Shown one piece after another: positions 60,307-64,000 of a stretch of DNA of 64,000 bases (within the stretch, counting starts at the first letter, position 1; each line of letters opens with the position of its first letter). The notes beneath the pieces were generated by a model. That model did not search any database, had not been told where the DNA came from, and worked only from the letters and a program-made list of their open reading frames with translations. The stretch is from Pocillopora verrucosa (taxonomy: Eukaryota > Cnidaria > Anthozoa > Scleractinia > Pocilloporidae), in contig NC_089312.1 of assembly GCF_036669915.1 (NCBI RefSeq), positions 8,137,438-8,201,437 of the forward strand. The letters are read 5' to 3'. Made by a program: the position numbers and the translations under genes.

Positions 60307-60421
60307 ATATGATTTTAAGTTTTCATTCATTTACAAATTAAACTCATTTTCATACGAATGGTTGAGCACCAGGCCTATTTTGAAAAAGAGGAAAAAAGTA
60401 ATTCGGAAATGGCTTACTAGG
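60239..60421. mobile_element. MITE family C copy 1
   Basis: CCTAATAAGCCATTTCCGAATTA at the left and AATTCGGAAATGGCTTACTAGG at the right are inverted. The interior has GTCCTGGTGCTCATCC and its inverse GGTTGAGCACCAGGCC, so inverted symmetry runs deep into the element. Confidence 0.8.
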
Positions 60422-61310
60422 ACATTTCGATGCGGACTTCCGCGGGGCTACCACTGGGCCATCGCGTCTCCTTGGACAAGGTTTGTGTTACCTTACTTTT
60501 AGAGTTAAGAAACCAATGAAACGATTTAGGAAACTCCACGTTAAATTGTATTTCGGGTTGCTTAGATTGAGTTGTCTGGTATAAGCTGCTTCACCAAGTC
60601 AGCACTTTCTCAACTTATATAACTTATAATTCGCAACGATATATAATCTTCTTTCTTTAACTATTTAAACTTAAAATGTTTGGTTAGAATAAAAACTGCA
60701 AAAGTCTTCTTCAGTAAATTTACAACCTAACATTGTATCATATGCTGGCCTAATATTAAAATATTTCTTTTCTTTAAATATGTTTGTTTGATAAATTATG
60801 AAAAAATTACATTTATTTGTTGGGAATTTTATATCGGTGATAATCGTCCTTAATAATAAGAACGCACCTGGCTATGAGTAACATACTTCGTTGTATTATA
60901 ACGCACGTTTCAAATAAACTTCTGTAAGCCTTGGCCGCTAATTTTGATACTGACTTCTGAAAGAAGGCAGGAGGAGGTTGTTATCGGGACGTGCGCCAAA
61001 AAAAGGCCAAGACACTGGGAAATTTACAGCACTCTTAAATAACATGCGAACTATGAAAAAAGAACATTTAGTTGCCTCTGCCGTTAATAAATTGCCAAAC
61101 CTCCTGAGAGACCAGCACATTGTCTAACATGTGTGAAAAAGGGCTGTATTGTGATTGGAAGATTTTGATGCATTTAGTTTGTTTCTGAACATGAGGTCTG
61201 TTAGGATAGAGACTGAAGTTAGTATAAACAAAATCGGCGCTCGAGTTTGATTTTGAGTCTCCGACACAGTTCGCATATTATTGAAGGACAAGTTTTAAAG
61301 ACCACTCATT

Positions 61311-61487
61311 ACTAGGCCTTTTCCGAATTAACTTTGGCCTCCTTTTCAAAACGAGGCCTGGTGCTCACCCGTTCCTTTGAAAATGAATCTAACTTGCATG
61401 TAAATGAAAGCTTTTAATCATATTTAGGAATGGGCAGCAGGACTCGCTTTGTAGAAGAGGCCAGAGGTAATTCGGAAATGGCCTATT
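61311..61487. mobile_element. MITE family C copy 2
   Basis: ACTAGGCCTTTTCCGAATTA at the left and TAATTCGGAAATGGCCTA at the right are inverted. The interior GGCCTGGTGCTCACCCGTTCC is shared with copy 1. Confidence 0.8.
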
Positions 61488-61800
61488 TAACGTTAATGTT
61501 CATATCAACAGTTTTCTAGGGGTTACCTCCAGAACTTGATTTGAATCTCGGTGTACTTGGGGACTTCGCCCATTTCCCGCCAAAAAAAAACAACATGGTT
61601 GCTATTGCATAATAATACGAATAGAGTCCGTTTAAATGAAAGATAATTATTATAGTAATACTTTTGTTTCATTAAATAGCGCTCTTTTTTCAGCAGTAAC
61701 GTTCACCATGTTCTAAACTGGTCCATGCGCAAACAGTACATACGCTTAAAAAGTATGATGCAGCTCTTTGTATGTGAAGCAATTTGTTGACTGTTTTCGT

Positions 61801-64000
61801 TTAGCTGCGTTTCTTAAACAGTCCACACACTTGACAGGTGACGTGTTCATCATCACTATAGTCAACACCCACCTTATCGACGGTATCTGTGCCGACAGAA
61901 CCAACTTTGTTGAAGGAAGAATCGTCGGCATTAGTAGAAACAGTAGAGTCTGCATCACTCTTCTTTCTTTGAGATGAAACGAACTGGAATTTCTCGTCGA
62001 ACGACATGTTATCATAGCCTGAAAGCCTATTTGCGATTTCAGTGATCTCCAGTTCCTCCTCAGTAGGTTGTTTCTTCGGGATGTCCCTCGGGATGGAGGC
62101 TAATAATTCACAAAGGTCCAAGTCGTTGGAATCCAAGTCAGCTGTCCGCCATTCTGCATTTCTGTCATTTGACTCTTCGTTATCCTGATCGAACAACAAA
62201 TGAGGCTTCTCTCGCCTTCTTTTACCGCAAGAATTTTCTTCTGATTCACCGTCTACGTTTTCAAAAGTCACGTGTTTTTGGGACTTTCTCTTCTTTCCAG
62301 ATGGACTTAGTGTAAGATCTTCTATTTCTTCCTTGGACGAGTCGCTGTTTGTAACGTCCCTAAATATAAAAGAAAAACTTTGCAACACCAACCAGTAGAC
62401 TTCCAAAAATGAAAACTTCAAGGGCAATTGGAGAGGGTTCGAGTTATAGGAGGTGCGAGGAAACGACTGGTAAATCTAAGACGCAAATGGATTTTGGTTT
62501 GCGATAGTGCGCTGTTAGAAATATTGAGGATTCGAGTTATAGAGAGTGGACTGCTCTGCCGCCCAGAGCTCCAGAGGCAGGGTTCTATTAAGCACACTTA
62601 GACTCGAATGAAGACAAAAGACAAAACTCCACCTATAGATAGCAAATAAGTTGAGGAAGTGAACTCCAAAGTATACCTAATGAAAATAATAATGATGTAT
62701 TTTATAACAGTACCGCGTAGCAACTGTGAGTCCATGTATCTCGGAAGCTTACGAAATTTATAGTTGCAAAGGAAAACTCAGAATATTCAAGGATATTGTG
62801 CCGTTCGGTAACAGTTACGGACGTTCAATCGCAAGACACAAACTCAGTTTTTTCTGTATCAGAGAAAAGCTGCTGCATCGCGCGCTTCTCAAGTATGGAG
62901 GGAAGACACAGAAATATCGAAAATACTTACATTTCGTCCACTGATGGTCTGAAGCTGATACATCTCTCAATTAATATCTTTCTTATGTCTAGCTCGTCTT
63001 CCACATCAGTTATCTTCCCTTTGATGTTGTCCAGTTCTTTTTCTAGTTTCTGTCTGTATTCTATGAACTCGAATATCTCTCCCTCTAGGCGAGAAGTATC
63101 CTGCATCTGGGATAGGAGTTTGCCTTTCAGCTGCTTTCTTTTGTCGTCTAGTTCAGTTGGCACTTTCAAAGCACAATGGTGACAGACAGAGAGGCCCTTT
63201 TCGCAATCTTCCAGCTCATTTTGAAGGTCTGACTTTTCAGTCAAAAGTTGAGTTATCTCATCTTCCCTTGAAGCAAGCTCACATGATAGCCGAGAGAGCT
63301 TGCTCTCCAAATTGTCATACAGAAGACAAATGTCGTCATCATCAGCACCAACTCGACCTTCATTATTTGAATTTCTTTCGCGCACTAGTTCCTCCTTCAA
63401 TCGAGAGAGTAAACTGGACAACTTAACACGTTCTGCCCGGCTAAGTCGCGGAAGCGTAGTATTATTGTTGGGATTTTCTGATATAGAATCACTAAGTAGT
63501 CGACTTTTTACTTCATTACTGCGCTCGATATCAAGTTTTCCATCAGTGGTAGAGTTCGTTCCCTCGTACTTTCTGCCTAGCGAGTCCCTTACCGCGTGAA
63601 CTTTGGCTTTCAAATCCTCGTGTACGCGTAAGATTTCAGTCTTGTTCTCCCTCATTATGCTTACATCCGAGGGATTTAGAAAGCCCTCCTTATCCGGAAG
63701 AAGGCGAAAAGTAAAAAGAGACTTCAATGTAAATTGTTCGCTGACATCACTTCCAATTTCGCTACTCGATTCTTCCGTTTGAGTGTCATTCGAATCAGTA
63801 GATGTTGGCCTCAGTCTATAGCGCTGAACAGTTTCCTCATCCAATCCAAGGTAACCGATAATCTTATCAATAGGAATGTTTAAATCTCTCTGCAAGGTCA
63901 ACATACCATTTATGAGGCCAACAACTTCCTGTTTAAGGTGTTCCACTGTGCGACTTGCCTCGAGGATCCTTTTCTCCAGGGAATCTTTCTTTTCCTTGAG
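61801..64000 (-). CDS. Uncharacterised coiled-coil protein, 3' part (continues off right edge)
   Basis: Two exons join in phase: one open from the window edge (64000) to 62931, and a last exon 62359-61801 with a stop. Together they encode 542 visible residues; the 5' end is outside the window. The first visible residues continue a coiled coil (LKEKKDSLEKRILEASRTVE). Further heptad-rich segments lie near residues 185-270 and 280-345. A CHHC pair sits at about 273-276, and CQVCG lies near the C-terminus. The last exon is acidic and Ser-rich, with a basic KKRKSQK cluster followed by KHVTFEN, which fits an RVxF-type PP1-docking motif beside a nuclear-localisation-like sequence. I do not recognise the family. 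The layout suggests a cytoskeletal, centrosomal or nuclear scaffold, but this is only inference. Confidence 0.7.

Larger units (their letters stand above)
59806..61800. other. Intergenic between lectin gene and right-edge gene
   Basis: Contains two copies of MITE family C (60239-60421 and 61311-61487) and an E2F-like TTTCCCGCCAAAA at about 61573-61585. No coding signal was seen. Confidence 0.5.

Noticed and set aside
62726-63599. Plus-strand ORFs in the right-edge region
   Set aside because: Antisense shadows of the coiled-coil exon; serine- and leucine-rich as expected from the complement.

Overview
The window is intron-rich, AT-rich nuclear DNA from an animal. Several gene models can be spliced by hand to full length with consistent phases, and all resolve to metazoan families: CATSPERB, EXOSC1, a C6orf163-like coiled-coil protein, PPT2 and FANCI. 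Many short inverted-repeat elements and SINE-like fragments resemble repeats I associate with stony corals and other anthozoans. I infer an anthozoan cnidarian, probably a scleractinian coral; the species cannot be fixed from sequence alone.

Layout. 1-1145: a possible first exon (minus strand) of a gene running off the left edge. 1146-1811: an intronless 221-aa protein of unknown function (minus). 3589-9471: CATSPERB, five exons (minus), a subunit of the sperm CatSper calcium channel. 10386-13290: EXOSC1/CSL4, four exons (minus), an RNA exosome cap subunit. 13439-16198: a C6orf163-like coiled-coil protein, four exons (plus). 18017-22404: PPT2, eight exons (minus), a lysosomal thioesterase. 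22625-51563: FANCI, a very large gene of more than 40 small exons (plus). 52693-52976: a possible orphan 3' exon (minus). 55629-59740: a LamG + C-type-lectin + PAN/apple modular protein, six exons (plus). 61801-64000: the 3' part of an unrecognised coiled-coil protein (minus), cut by the right edge.

Two gene pairs are head-to-head with very short shared promoters: EXOSC1/C6orf163-like (148 bp between start codons) and PPT2/FANCI (220 bp). The first carries YY1-like motifs and an RFX/X-box-like motif, fitting a ciliary or sperm role for the plus-strand partner. The second carries a perfect E2F palindrome, fitting S-phase expression of FANCI. E2F-type motifs also lie about 95 bp upstream of CATSPERB and 90 bp upstream of the putative left-edge exon.

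FANCI keeps the lysine context of the monoubiquitination site and an SQ cluster just after it. It hosts most of the mobile elements, including a 2.2-kb giant inverted repeat, a perfect 58-bp-arm hairpin, a candidate alternative last exon and several MITE copies. No prokaryotic features, CRISPR arrays, rRNA or complete tRNA genes were seen.
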